Under the pieces are notes generated by a model. That model ran no database searches. It had not been told where the DNA came from and worked only from the letters and a program-made list of their open reading frames with translations. 64,000 bases of DNA, taken from NCBI GenBank assembly GCA_013141385.1, contig JABFRB010000034.1, forward strand, positions 47,951 to 111,950, given 5' to 3'. Positions within the stretch are counted from its first letter, which is position 1. Each line of letters opens with the position of its first letter. The DNA is from Bacteroidales bacterium (GTDB lineage Bacteria; Bacteroidota; Bacteroidia; Bacteroidales; Tenuifilaceae). Positions 46,203-54,844 of this stretch are shown in pieces. Made by a program: the position numbers and the translations under genes.

Positions 46203-46451
46203 ATGAAATATATTGATGAATATTACAAAGAATGGTGTGGGGAGCATCATACAACTAATTCAGGTTATCCTGTCCATGATAGTGCAGAAACAACGGATTT
46301 TGCAGAATACTATTATAAACAAAAATCAGAACCTTTAAAAACAATGCTTGAAAAGATACTTTCTATTGAAAATGCAGCATTCGGATTAAAAGGATTTGAT
46401 GCTGAAAGATTAAAAACCGAAATAAAAATTACAATCGGTCATGGTAATTAA
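46203..46451 (+). CDS. Small hypothetical protein before the methyltransferase genes
   Basis: 82 residues, with an aromatic N-terminus (MKYIDEYYKEWCGEHHTTNS). It overlaps the cytosine methyltransferase start by 11 bases. Function unknown. Confidence 0.5.
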   Translation: MKYIDEYYKEWCGEHHTTNSGYPVHDSAETTDFAEYYYKQKSEPLKTMLEKILSIENAAFGLKGFDAERLKTEIKITIGHGN

Positions 46452-47121
46452 ACTCCTCGATTTATGCTGTAAAGCTGGCGGGTGTTCGGTAGGTTACTAC
46501 AGGGCTGCAAAAGCATTAGGATTAGATATTGAGATAGTAGGAATTGACAAGGATTATCAACCGAACTACCCCTTTACATTCATTCAATCCGATGCTATTT
46601 ACTATCTAGCAGAAAACCTTAACACCTTCGATATTTACCATGCCTCCCCGCCTTGTCAAAAATATACTCAAGGAACTGCACCGCACAGGGCAAAGGGAAA
46701 GGTTTATGCTGATATTATTAATCCTATCAGGGAGCTATTCAACAAAACCGAAAAACCTTGCATTATCGAAAATGTGCCAACTGCACCTATTCGCCCTGAT
46801 GTAGTGCTAACTGGTAATATGTTCGGGTTAAAAGTTTTACGCAAACGCCACTTTGAGCTAATTAGCTGGTTTATGCTTAACCCTTATATACCTCAAAAAA
46901 TTGGTTCGGTTAAGGATGGTGATTTCGCTTGCATATTTGGCAAGGGAGCGTACCGTAAAAGCCAGGGTGATGCTATGCCAAAATTTAAACAATCATCCGT
47001 TGTGGAAACATGGAGCTTTGCGATGGGCATCGACTGGATGAAAAAGGATACTGAATTAGCTGAGGCTATACCCCCGGCATACACAGAATATATTGGCAAA
47101 CAATTATTTAAAACATTATGA
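46441..47121 (+). CDS. C5-cytosine DNA methyltransferase-like protein (short phage type)
   Basis: The 226-residue protein has the cytosine methyltransferase motif order: motif I DLCCKAGGCSVGYYRA, motif IV YHASPPCQKYT with the catalytic PC, motif VI IENVPTAP, and a motif X-like EAIPPAYTEYIGKQL. It is shorter than stand-alone restriction methyltransferases because the target-recognition region is reduced. It probably protects element DNA from host restriction. No restriction enzyme adjoins it. Next to it is an adenine-type methyltransferase, overlapping by ATGA. Confidence 0.8.
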   Translation: MVIKLLDLCCKAGGCSVGYYRAAKALGLDIEIVGIDKDYQPNYPFTFIQSDAIYYLAENLNTFDIYHASPPCQKYTQGTAPHRAKGKVYADIINPIRELFNKTEKPCIIENVPTAPIRPDVVLTGNMFGLKVLRKRHFELISWFMLNPYIPQKIGSVKDGDFACIFGKGAYRKSQGDAMPKFKQSSVVETWSFAMGIDWMKKDTELAEAIPPAYTEYIGKQLFKTL

Positions 47122-47624
47122 ACTACCAAACCCCTCCATCAATATGTGAATACATGATTTCACTTATGCCAGAATGGGCATTCACAATATTAGAGCCTAC
47201 TCCAGGTGAAGGAAATATTGTTAGACAATTGCTACTCAAAGATGTTTCAGTAACCGCACCCGATGATTTCTTCACTATGAATTTTAAGCAAAGATTCGAT
47301 TGCATAGTTATGAACCCGCCTTTTTCTCACAAAACCGCTAATCTGCAAAATTCACCAAAGGATATTGACCTTAAGGGATTACAAGTTGGCTATTACATAC
47401 TGAAGCAGTGCATGGCCATGAGCGACCATGTAATAGCCATAATGCCAATAACCATTATCACAGATAGCGACAAACGGAAAGAAGAGTTAGCCTTATTCGG
47501 ATTGAAATCGGTTACGATACTTCCACGCAAAACTTTTGATTATAATAGAATTGCTTCCGTTGTGCTAGAGCTGCACAAAGGGTATGTAGGATTAAGAGAG
47601 TTAAAAATGTCAAACTTTAAATAG
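47118..47624 (+). CDS. N6-adenine-type DNA methyltransferase-like protein
   Basis: The 168-residue protein starts QTPPSICEYMISLMPEW, a common opening in phage adenine methyltransferases. SAM-binding LEPTPGEGNIV (motif I) and catalytic CIVMNPPFSHKT (motif IV NPPF) follow. It is short, so it may be a minimal catalytic domain. It is coupled to the cytosine enzyme. Together they suggest protection against several host restriction systems. Confidence 0.78.
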   Translation: MNYQTPPSICEYMISLMPEWAFTILEPTPGEGNIVRQLLLKDVSVTAPDDFFTMNFKQRFDCIVMNPPFSHKTANLQNSPKDIDLKGLQVGYYILKQCMAMSDHVIAIMPITIITDSDKRKEELALFGLKSVTILPRKTFDYNRIASVVLELHKGYVGLRELKMSNFK

Positions 47625-47635
47625 TATTAAAAATT

Positions 47636-47875
47636 ATGAAACTAACAATAGGAATGACATTTACTGGGAATGAACAGTGCTTCACCGGTAGAGTAGAAGT
47701 CTTAGAAATTGACGAACTCAACAATAGGTTGAGAGTTGGTTTAACGGTAAAACATGAAACTTTTTTTTCAAACTGGAATGAAGATTGGAACTTAGAGCAC
47801 ACCATTTTTGGGTTTGAGAATGGAAGTTATTTTGTTAAAGAATTTACAGATTACCCCGGATATGTCAAGAATTAG
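47636..47875 (+). CDS. Hypothetical protein, last gene of the early operon
   Basis: 79 residues, strand-rich (KLTIGMTFTGNEQCFTGRVE), possibly a small SH3-like or OB-like fold. No motif known. A perfect terminator follows 36 bases downstream. Confidence 0.55.
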   Translation: MKLTIGMTFTGNEQCFTGRVEVLEIDELNNRLRVGLTVKHETFFSNWNEDWNLEHTIFGFENGSYFVKEFTDYPGYVKN

Positions 47876-47911
47876 CTAAAGCCGTCAACTAATATACTAT
47901 GTACTAACGCT

Positions 47912-47938
47912 AAAAGCCGATCCCATGGATCGGCTTTT
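47912..47938 (+). terminator. Terminator of the early operon
   Basis: Perfect 12-bp arms AAAAGCCGATCC and GGATCGGCTTTT with a CAT loop. It separates early and late halves of the element. Confidence 0.9.
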
Positions 47939-48552
47939 CTCGTTGCGGCTATAAAGAATATTTATATAAAATAACCTAATTATTAGTAGTAATTAGTTGA
48001 CTGTTGACTTTAGTAGTAGTATAGTATTGGTTATTAGTATTTTATTTCACCGTCAAATTGCTGTCAAGTTTCGTCACTAAAAAATGTTTTTGACTGTAAA
48101 AAAGAATTAATAATTCCTCCAGTCAAAACGTATTATTCTACAGTCAAACTAAAAAAAATAAAGTTGACGGTAATCAACTAATTGGTTTGTAGTAAGTTGT
48201 AGTGGTTTTTTTTGTTTCCCGTCAGAGAGTCAGCGTTTTTTGCAAAAACCTATTTTTCTTTTTTTTCTCTTCGGGAATTTTTGGGAGGGATTTAATAGAT
48301 AATATTCTATCAAAACAGTTTCAAATATATGTAAAAAGAATAGTAAATCAAATATTAATTACGGCTAAATAGTATAAAAACCCCTAGTAAAAAACCTAAA
48401 GGAAAGGGTAGGATATAGCCTAGATATTCCTTTGATATTTCTTTGATATTTCCACGGTTACTTTTTTTGTAAAATATTGTAAATTAACAGTGTAATTAAA
48501 ATCATCGAAAAAAAATAAAATTCTGTAATTCAATTTTTCTTCAAAAATCCTA
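47939..48552. other. Long non-coding region with iteron-like TTGAC/GTCAA sites (candidate origin)
   Basis: No gene is seen in over 600 bases. Eight TTGAC or GTCAA pentamers lie between 47997 and 48168 (at 47997, 48004, 48052, 48063, 48090, 48122, 48143, 48164), most extended to TTGACNGT or its complement. The rest is A/T-rich with T-runs. This could be the replication origin or a control region for late transcription. Confidence 0.5.
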
Positions 48553-48581
48553 TTGACCACAATTTTACTATTTACTATAAT
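48553..48581 (+). promoter_or_regulatory. Candidate late promoter of E. coli sigma-70 type
   Basis: TTGACC (48553-48558), exactly 17 bases, then TATAAT (48576-48581), 22 bases before the first late gene. This is a near-perfect consensus for other bacteria and unusual for Bacteroidota. Confidence 0.5.
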
Positions 48582-48603
48582 TGCTGCGTATTAAGCAATA
48601 GCT

Positions 48604-48810
48604 ATGAATCACCTCTTTATTACACCTAATGATATTGCGCTAATAACAGGTAAAAGTGTTAGAACAGCTAACCGCTACCTATCTATTATTAAAGATTCTC
48701 TTAATAAACAGAAGCATCAAAACGTTACTATTGTTGAATACGCTAACTACGAAGGCATAGAATTAAACGAGTTGATTAAATTTTTGCAAGGACAAAAAGG
48801 GAAATTTTAG
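48604..48810 (+). CDS. Small helix-turn-helix protein at the head of the late operon
   Basis: 68 residues with ITPNDIALITGKSVRTANRY, a winged-helix/excisionase-like DNA-binding pattern. A regulator of late genes or a recombination-directionality factor are both possible. It is the first gene after the long control region. Confidence 0.6.
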   Translation: MNHLFITPNDIALITGKSVRTANRYLSIIKDSLNKQKHQNVTIVEYANYEGIELNELIKFLQGQKGKF

Positions 48811-48918
48811 CCCAAAACGGACAAACTAGCCAATTTTAGCCAACCCCCAAAATATCCATAATTATAATTGTGCTTTGATATTGTAATTCAGATTCAAAGT
48901 CCACTCAATTCTATTATT

Positions 48919-49278
48919 ATGGGAAGGCGAAAAAGTTATTTTCAAAATACCGAACCAGAGGTTGATGCTATAAAGCCAACCGAACCAGAGATTGATACTA
49001 TAAAGCCAACTGAACCAATTAAATCAGAATCAAACCCTATGGGAGCCCCAGGCCTTCCTGCTTACCCGATTGAGCTGAAAAGGTACTACGATCCAAGAAA
49101 TAGGATGGTGTACCTTAATCAGGTGAGCGATGCTTTATGGCGTGTTACAAAACCAGCTTTGGGCATTGATGCTGAGTATAGAACTCTATTTGCCGCTAAT
49201 AATTATTATGAATCACTTTTAAAAGACACTTCGCCAAATGGCTCTAGCGGAAATAGCAGGAAAAATCGCAAGGTTTAG
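48919..49278 (+). CDS. Hypothetical late protein with a TEP repeat
   Basis: The 119-residue protein starts MGRRKSYFQN. A Pro/Glu repeat follows (TEPEVDAIKP, TEPEIDTIKP), then a compact domain (YYDPRNRMVYLNQVSDALWR). I use ATG 48919; an upstream TTG would add an unlikely N-terminus. It overlaps the next gene by 41 bases. Unknown function, possibly structural. Confidence 0.55.
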   Translation: MGRRKSYFQNTEPEVDAIKPTEPEIDTIKPTEPIKSESNPMGAPGLPAYPIELKRYYDPRNRMVYLNQVSDALWRVTKPALGIDAEYRTLFAANNYYESLLKDTSPNGSSGNSRKNRKV

Positions 49279-50818
49279 AAATCAAGTTAATCTGATTAAG
49301 AGGGATTATAAAACCTCAGATATTATTAATCAGATTATGCGGGATGATCGGATAGCGTGGAAGGATACGGTTGAATTTAGTAAGGATATTCGCTATAGTT
49401 CTTTGGAAGATTTGGGTATACAGCTATTTGACTTTTTAATGAAAGATGTCAAGTATGTTGAGGATAAAAGCGGTTTGCAGGTAGTTAGGCTTCCTGCTTT
49501 TCTTAATCATACTAGAAAGGGTGATTGTAAATCGTACTCACTATTTGTAGCTTCTGTTCTTAAGAATCTAGGAATCAATTACCAGTACGCTTTTGCATCA
49601 TATAGCGATGAGCCTATTGCAAGGCATGTTTACCCCATTATCAATCACAACGGCAAAACTGTAGTAGTTGATGCCGTTTATAAAATTTTCAATAAAGAAA
49701 AGCCCTATAATCATAAATGGCTTTTCACCAAGCGGGGCAATAATTGGCACGTTACTTACTATAATAATTTAAAGGGTACAAAAATGGAAGGTTTATATAG
49801 CATAGGTTCAACAGGTGAAAGCATTAACGCTGTTGATGGAACTCCACGCAAAATCACTGATTTTGTAATGAGCAAACCTATTGACCAAATGAGCGAAGCG
49901 GATATGGATTTAGCCATTGCCCGCCAACGTCTCGAAATTGAAAAGAACATCGTTGCATCTATCCGTGGAATTGGAAGCCAAAAGGTTGCCGATTACCAGG
50001 AAACCATTAACGGCGTTAACGCTATTATAGGTATGCTTAATAATGGTCAGGATGAGCAGCTAAACGCCTATGTTGGTTCGCTCAAAAGTGCAGCAAAAAA
50101 GTTTGTTAAAAAAACGGTAACCGTTGCAAAAAAGACAGTTAAAGCCGTTGTTAATGTAGTAACCGCTCCTTTAAGATTAGTTGCACAAATGATTTTAGAA
50201 AAATTTCTACCCAAAGCAGCTCCTAACTTTCTCTATATTTTCGTAACCGATAAAGCAACTATTGATAAGTTGCCAAAGGAAGCCCAAAGGAAGAGAAATA
50301 AACAGGTGTTACTGGCTAAGTTTATCGTAGATGTTTTGGGCATGAAACAAAACCATTTCATGGGAATTGTCCGCAACGGCATCATGGCTAAGTACAAAAT
50401 GTCTCCAGAATCTAAAATTGCTGAAATCATTAAAAATACGGGTGTAGTTAATGGTATTGGCGCAATTGGTGTTGTTGATGATGCCATTAAAGCGATTGAA
50501 GAAATTGCTAAGGTTATCAGCAAGGTAAGTGGGAAAAAAGCACCCGCATTCGATAAGAATGACGTTGCCGATGAAGCAGATTTTAAAACGGTAACCCCTC
50601 AGCAAACGGTAACCTCCCGGCAAACGGTAACCTCCCGGCAAACGGTAACCCCTCAGCAAAAGGTAACCCCTCAGCAAAGGATTGCTCCCCAGCAAGTGGT
50701 AACCACTCAGCAAAAGGAAGATATTATCAAAGAAATCAAAAGCAAACCCGAAGCTGTAGAACCAGGGGAGAGCATTCCTAGTTCAGGAGGAAAGAAGGTA
50801 GTTGGAATTTGTGGATAG
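49238..50818 (+). CDS. Transglutaminase-like protein with hexapeptide repeats
   Basis: The 526-residue protein has a transglutaminase/papain-like core with a plausible triad: Cys in RKGDCKSYSLF (about residue 92), His in ARHVYPII and Asp in VVVDAVYK. The middle is basic with an amphipathic part (VVNVVTAPLRLVAQMILEKF). The C-terminal region has about seven units of a QTVTPQ-type hexapeptide, encoded by an 18-bp tandem repeat (about 50588-50713). It could crosslink capsid proteins or process the host envelope. It is the largest late gene. Confidence 0.65.
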   Translation: MALAEIAGKIARFRNQVNLIKRDYKTSDIINQIMRDDRIAWKDTVEFSKDIRYSSLEDLGIQLFDFLMKDVKYVEDKSGLQVVRLPAFLNHTRKGDCKSYSLFVASVLKNLGINYQYAFASYSDEPIARHVYPIINHNGKTVVVDAVYKIFNKEKPYNHKWLFTKRGNNWHVTYYNNLKGTKMEGLYSIGSTGESINAVDGTPRKITDFVMSKPIDQMSEADMDLAIARQRLEIEKNIVASIRGIGSQKVADYQETINGVNAIIGMLNNGQDEQLNAYVGSLKSAAKKFVKKTVTVAKKTVKAVVNVVTAPLRLVAQMILEKFLPKAAPNFLYIFVTDKATIDKLPKEAQRKRNKQVLLAKFIVDVLGMKQNHFMGIVRNGIMAKYKMSPESKIAEIIKNTGVVNGIGAIGVVDDAIKAIEEIAKVISKVSGKKAPAFDKNDVADEADFKTVTPQQTVTSRQTVTSRQTVTPQQKVTPQQRIAPQQVVTTQQKEDIIKEIKSKPEAVEPGESIPSSGGKKVVGICG

Positions 50819-50854
50819 TAGCAATTAATGTTTAACTAATAATTCGTAAAAACT

Positions 50855-51010
50855 ATGTCTGTAAAAGGTTTAGGGAAACTAAGGAGTACCGAAAAGAAGC
50901 TCGATCGTAAGATTGAGCAGAAAAAGAAAATGCAAAAGGCTAAGCAAGAAAAAGAATCTTTAAAAAAGAAGATTCAGAGTAAGCGTAGCCAGCTTTCTAA
51001 AATGAAGTAG
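50855..51010 (+). CDS. Small very basic coiled-coil protein
   Basis: The frame gives 51 residues, MSVKGLGKLRSTEKKLDRKI continuing to SKRSQLSKMK, with about 40% Lys/Arg and heptad spacing. Its place in the late operon, 36 bases after the transglutaminase-like gene and 19 before the next, supports it as a real gene. A DNA-condensing or scaffold protein is a reasonable guess. Confidence 0.6.
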   Translation: MSVKGLGKLRSTEKKLDRKIEQKKKMQKAKQEKESLKKKIQSKRSQLSKMK

Positions 51011-51029
51011 TAACTAAAAAATTATTTAT

Positions 51030-51482
51030 ATGGATTACAAAAAAATTGCGCAAACTGCGCTAATGCGTGGAGGCGGTGGTGCAGCCGGGGGAGCACTTGC
51101 CGTTGGAGCTGAAATTTTAGTAGAAAAATTTATCCCTGGTAAATTAAGCCCTACCGTAATGTTTCTTGGTGAAATATTACTTGGAGCCATAATACCAGAA
51201 TTTAACACTAAAATGAAAATTCTTGATCATGTAGGTGCTGGCATGTCTGGTGCTGGGGGGGCAAGCCTCATGAGGAATATCATTTATCCTATGCCTACAC
51301 CTACCAAGGTTAGTGGCACGGATGATGAAATGCTCTCAGGTATTGGTGAAACTTTCTATCCTACTGATACCGAAAAAGTAAACAGTACTAATAATGAGTT
51401 TATCAATACTGTTGAAGAGACCCTTGGAAACACTTCCGATGAATCCATAGAGATAAATGGAACGTCCTTTTTAACTAGTTAA
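51030..51482 (+). CDS. Glycine-rich membrane protein
   Basis: The 150-residue protein has a Gly/Ala-rich hydrophobic N-terminal half (MRGGGGAAGGALAVGAEILV, VMFLGEILLGAIIPEF, VGAGMSGAGGASLM). A polar acidic tail rich in Thr/Asn/Glu follows. The pattern resembles small membrane proteins of tailless, lipid-containing viruses, but no family match is known to me. Confidence 0.6.
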   Translation: MDYKKIAQTALMRGGGGAAGGALAVGAEILVEKFIPGKLSPTVMFLGEILLGAIIPEFNTKMKILDHVGAGMSGAGGASLMRNIIYPMPTPTKVSGTDDEMLSGIGETFYPTDTEKVNSTNNEFINTVEETLGNTSDESIEINGTSFLTS

Positions 51483-51516
51483 CGTAACTATTTGATAATT
51501 ATTAATATAATTTAAC

Positions 51517-52182
51517 ATGGAAGCTACAAAAACAGTACACATGTATTTGTCTAATAGTACCGATAGACAGGTATTTGATAGGCTTAAAAAGCAATATCCC
51601 AATATGCTAATCGCTCCATCAAGTTTAAGAAGCGAACAGATATTGGAAAAAGGGAAACAATCCTATAATTTTCCAATTGAAGAATCTGCAGGCAATATCA
51701 GTAAAACTGAAAAGCGTTTGGCAAGAAATGACCGCTTTGTAATAACATCTATTGGGATGTTTCTTTTACAGCGTGATCCTCTCATTATAGGTCATGAAGT
51801 TTTGCAGACCTACCCTAATGCAACTGCATTTACTCCTATTGTCGATCTTCTTAACCCATTACATCTAGAAACTATTTATAACGGTAAATGGTTTTTTACT
51901 GTAGACCAATTGCAGATTATCACTGGAAGGGATTTGTTGGAATTCCGCTACGTTGGGGATACTCAACAAACAGCTGCAGATAATAAGTCATCAATGGACA
52001 AGGATTCTGGATTTGTTGGTATGGAACCTCAAATAACTCTGGATGGTGACAAGAAGACTTCGTTTGATATTTACGTACCATTCGATAGCAGTCACCTAAT
52101 TGTAGGTGATGCTACTCATAAGACTCACATAGCATTTATTTTCAGGGGTTTTTTAATTTCAAACTCCCCAATTAAAAAGTAA
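51517..52182 (+). CDS. Candidate major capsid protein A (beta-rich, 221 aa)
   Basis: The protein has no signal peptide or membrane helix and is predicted to be strand-rich (RFVITSIGMFLLQRDP, TSFDIYVPFDSSHLIVG, THIAFIFRGFLISNSPIKK). It sits in the late operon where a capsid gene would be, followed after a 1-base overlap by a second beta-rich protein. It has no similarity I can name to HK97-fold capsids. Jelly-roll capsid proteins are the guess to test. A non-structural role cannot be excluded. Confidence 0.45.
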   Translation: MEATKTVHMYLSNSTDRQVFDRLKKQYPNMLIAPSSLRSEQILEKGKQSYNFPIEESAGNISKTEKRLARNDRFVITSIGMFLLQRDPLIIGHEVLQTYPNATAFTPIVDLLNPLHLETIYNGKWFFTVDQLQIITGRDLLEFRYVGDTQQTAADNKSSMDKDSGFVGMEPQITLDGDKKTSFDIYVPFDSSHLIVGDATHKTHIAFIFRGFLISNSPIKK

Positions 52183-52709
52183 TGAATATTTTTCATAGTA
52201 AGGCCTATGTTATAACCATAGGCCTTATTTTAATCATAACCTTAATTTATATAACCATGGGTGCTCAACAACAAACTATTCAGACTTTTCATTTGGATGT
52301 CAATTCTCAGTTCAAAACTAAGAATATGGAACTGATAGAAATTACTATTGACTCCAAGAGTACTATGTTTAATTTGGGTTCAAGAAATCAGCTGGCTAAT
52401 AAATTTATATATGGTATTAAAATATTTAATGCCTACGGGGTTTCTCCTACTGGAAAAGTAAATGCCAATAATATCACTCCATTCATGCAGAAAGCATTTA
52501 TAACTATTCAAGATTCTAATGGGACTATTAAAATTAAAGATCTTCCAGTTTCTTCATGCTGGGATGCTACCGGAAACCCAATGTACATTGAAAAGATGAA
52601 AATTAATTTTGAAAAGAGTTATTTCAAATTACCATCTCTTTTACTAACTAATGCTAACGCTGAAATTCCAAGTAACACAGTAGTAATGTTAGAAATTTAT
52701 TACGAATAA
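52182..52709 (+). CDS. Membrane-anchored beta-rich protein (candidate structural protein B)
   Basis: The 175-residue protein starts with a membrane helix (AYVITIGLILIITLIYITMG, about residues 8-27). A strand-rich domain follows (MELIEITIDSKSTMFNLG, YGIKIFNAYGVSPTG, TVVMLEIYYE at the end). It overlaps the upstream gene by one base. Pairing of a soluble and an anchored beta-rich protein would suit a virion with an internal membrane. Confidence 0.5.
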   Translation: MNIFHSKAYVITIGLILIITLIYITMGAQQQTIQTFHLDVNSQFKTKNMELIEITIDSKSTMFNLGSRNQLANKFIYGIKIFNAYGVSPTGKVNANNITPFMQKAFITIQDSNGTIKIKDLPVSSCWDATGNPMYIEKMKINFEKSYFKLPSLLLTNANAEIPSNTVVMLEIYYE

Positions 52710-52715
52710 AATTGT

Positions 52716-53459
52716 ATGAATGCATTAACTGATTTACCTAGCCTTTTAAAGAAACCAGAAAAATTAAACTGTAGATATTGGGCAGCCTATGCAAATGATA
52801 TTGCGGACAAAAATAGGCTCCAGGATAACTACAACTATTCTGATGCTACTATTGAAAGTGCAACGGCTCAGTTAAACGAGTTCATTCAGGATTTAATGCC
52901 TAGTGGTTGTAATCTTGAAATTTGGTTTTCGGATTCACCCCGCCCTTCTAAAGGAGGTTTTAGGTTTAGGTTTTTTCTAAACCCAAACTCAGGAAATACA
53001 GGGAGCATTAACGCTTCAATTGGTTCTATGCCTATTGGCTCTGTTTCAAAAGAGGAGGCAGAGAGAATAGCAGAGGATAAGTTTAAAGTTTTCATGGATA
53101 AGTTCAAGCAGGAACAAGCCATTGAGGACTTAAGGAGGCATAATTTAGAATTACAAAGAAAAATCAAAGAATTAACCCCAACGGGATTAGACCGCATTTC
53201 TGAGCGGTTACTCCCTTATGTACCTGTAATTATGGATGCTTTAAATATTAAAAAGGTTGTTAGTAATTCAGTTAATCCGCAGGAGCAAAAGAATAGTAAT
53301 TCTAATGTTAATGCTGAGCAACAACAAAAAGAAGCTGAAGAGGCATTAACCCAGCTTGCGGATGGTGACCCCAATTTTGTTAGCAAATTGCAAAAGTTAG
53401 CAAAATTAAAAAAGGAAAGCCCCGAACTTTATGATTTTGCAGTAAGTAAATTAGGTTAG
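52716..53459 (+). CDS. Late protein with the 40126-type domain and coiled coil
   Basis: The 247-residue protein starts with the domain shared with the first early gene (CRYWAAYANDIADKN...DNYNYSDATIESAT and FSDSPRPSKGGFRFRF). A Gly/Ser-rich link, a coiled coil (AIEDLRRHNLELQRKIKELT) and a Gln/Asn-rich section follow. Function unknown; the shared domain may bind a common partner. Confidence 0.6.
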   Translation: MNALTDLPSLLKKPEKLNCRYWAAYANDIADKNRLQDNYNYSDATIESATAQLNEFIQDLMPSGCNLEIWFSDSPRPSKGGFRFRFFLNPNSGNTGSINASIGSMPIGSVSKEEAERIAEDKFKVFMDKFKQEQAIEDLRRHNLELQRKIKELTPTGLDRISERLLPYVPVIMDALNIKKVVSNSVNPQEQKNSNSNVNAEQQQKEAEEALTQLADGDPNFVSKLQKLAKLKKESPELYDFAVSKLG

Positions 53460-53462
53460 ACT

Positions 53463-54332
53463 ATGGTACACGATGTTAAATTAGCTAATAAGGATGTTTT
53501 TAAGGGCAGTTCGCCCCTAATAGTCTATGCTAATCCTTCATCTGCAAAAACGGTTAAAGGGATTAATAACGTTTTATTAACTGAAGCATCGAGTAATAGC
53601 GTTGGACGCACATCGGGAGATAGAGAAGGAACATTTATTAAAATTTCTTTGGCTAAACCTATCGGAAGTTATACGTATGGTTTTGTTATCGAATCGCAAG
53701 TAAAACTTGTTGATTCAAAAAATAACGCCAATGCTGAGAAGTATGCATCAGAAATGGTTGGCAAGCTTGTAAAAAATGATATTGCGCTTAATAAGAATCT
53801 ATTAGTTATTGCTGAATTATTGGAAAAAGCCAAAGCAAAGGGTTTAAATACTACTTCGCTTCAGGAACAGTTTAATAAGATCACAAATCAGTATAACGAG
53901 CGGCAAAAGAAAATACAAACCTCTAAACTAGTTTCCGTTAAGCAATGGCTTAATAATAAGTGGGACTGGATTAAAAGTAAGTTTTCAAAGGAAAAAGAAG
54001 AGGTAGGTTCAATTTCTTTAGCCATTGCCGCCGCTGCTGGTGCAATAGTGGCTGTTGGTGCAACTGCCCTTATTTACTACTCCTTTAAGCCAGATTATGA
54101 TGACTCTGTGGTTAATCTTAAAGATTCAGCTTTACTACAGAAAGCAGTTGCCAATTTACAGCCCGAAGAAGCTAAAGCCTTAAAAGCTAACCTTGAACAG
54201 CAGGTTGACGAAGCGTATAATCAGGGTAAGACAGATCAGGCATTTGGCGGTTTCTTTGGAAACATTAAGACTTTAGCCATTTTGGGATTAGTTGGCTTCG
54301 TCGGCTATAAATTATTAAATAAAAATAATTAG
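53463..54332 (+). CDS. Late protein with two membrane segments
   Basis: The 289-residue protein has a strand-rich N-terminal half and a helical middle (LLVIAELLEKAKAKGLN). One membrane helix is ISLAIAAAAGAIVAVGATAL (about 182-201). A second, ILGLVGFVGYKLLNKNN, ends the protein. It could be a virion membrane protein or part of a DNA-delivery device. It ends at 54332, next to the hydrolase. Confidence 0.6.
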   Translation: MVHDVKLANKDVFKGSSPLIVYANPSSAKTVKGINNVLLTEASSNSVGRTSGDREGTFIKISLAKPIGSYTYGFVIESQVKLVDSKNNANAEKYASEMVGKLVKNDIALNKNLLVIAELLEKAKAKGLNTTSLQEQFNKITNQYNERQKKIQTSKLVSVKQWLNNKWDWIKSKFSKEKEEVGSISLAIAAAAGAIVAVGATALIYYSFKPDYDDSVVNLKDSALLQKAVANLQPEEAKALKANLEQQVDEAYNQGKTDQAFGGFFGNIKTLAILGLVGFVGYKLLNKNN

Positions 54333-54334
54333 TG

Positions 54335-54844
54335 ATGAATCTTATTCAATTTGTAGAAACTTTTTTTAGTTATGCAATGAATAGCCAAAAAACTCATGGA
54401 GTTCCTTTTGAAGTGGCGTTGGCACAATCAATTTTAGAAACTGGCTATGGGAAGTATGCCCCCGGGAATATGATGTTTGGCGTTAAGGCGGGTAGCAACT
54501 GGAAGGGTGATAAACAGCTGATAAAAACCACTGAGTATCACGTTACGGACAAAGTGAAATACCCAGAGATTATAAGCATAGTTAAACAACCAAGCGGTAA
54601 GTACTTATATACTGTTAGGGATTACTTTAGGAAATATCCAACTCCTCAAGAATCTTTTAATGATTACGCTATAATGCTTACTAAAAATTTCAAAACAGCA
54701 TTTCAGTATAGTAGCGATCCTTTTCGATTTGCCAAAGAACTTGCACTAAAGGGTTATGCTACAGACCCACTATATTATAGCAAGATAGAAAGCCTTATCA
54801 AAAGTATACAGGCAAAAAAAAAATTGTTAAAGCTACCGGGATAG
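54335..54844 (+). CDS. Glucosaminidase (GH73-type peptidoglycan hydrolase), 0-frame product
   Basis: This GH73/FlgJ-like glucosaminidase cuts glycan strands of peptidoglycan, for host lysis or entry. Typical motifs are VALAQSILETGYGKY with the catalytic Glu near residue 34, NMMFGVKAG, and YRKYP-like DYFRKYPTPQESFNDYA. The ATG at 54335 follows the previous stop by 2 bases; the GTG at 54332 overlaps it. In the 0 frame the protein ends at 54844 after AKKKLLKLPG, directly behind a run of ten A's. A -1 shift on this run would add 25 residues containing a membrane helix. Confidence 0.85.
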   Translation: MNLIQFVETFFSYAMNSQKTHGVPFEVALAQSILETGYGKYAPGNMMFGVKAGSNWKGDKQLIKTTEYHVTDKVKYPEIISIVKQPSGKYLYTVRDYFRKYPTPQESFNDYAIMLTKNFKTAFQYSSDPFRFAKELALKGYATDPLYYSKIESLIKSIQAKKKLLKLPG

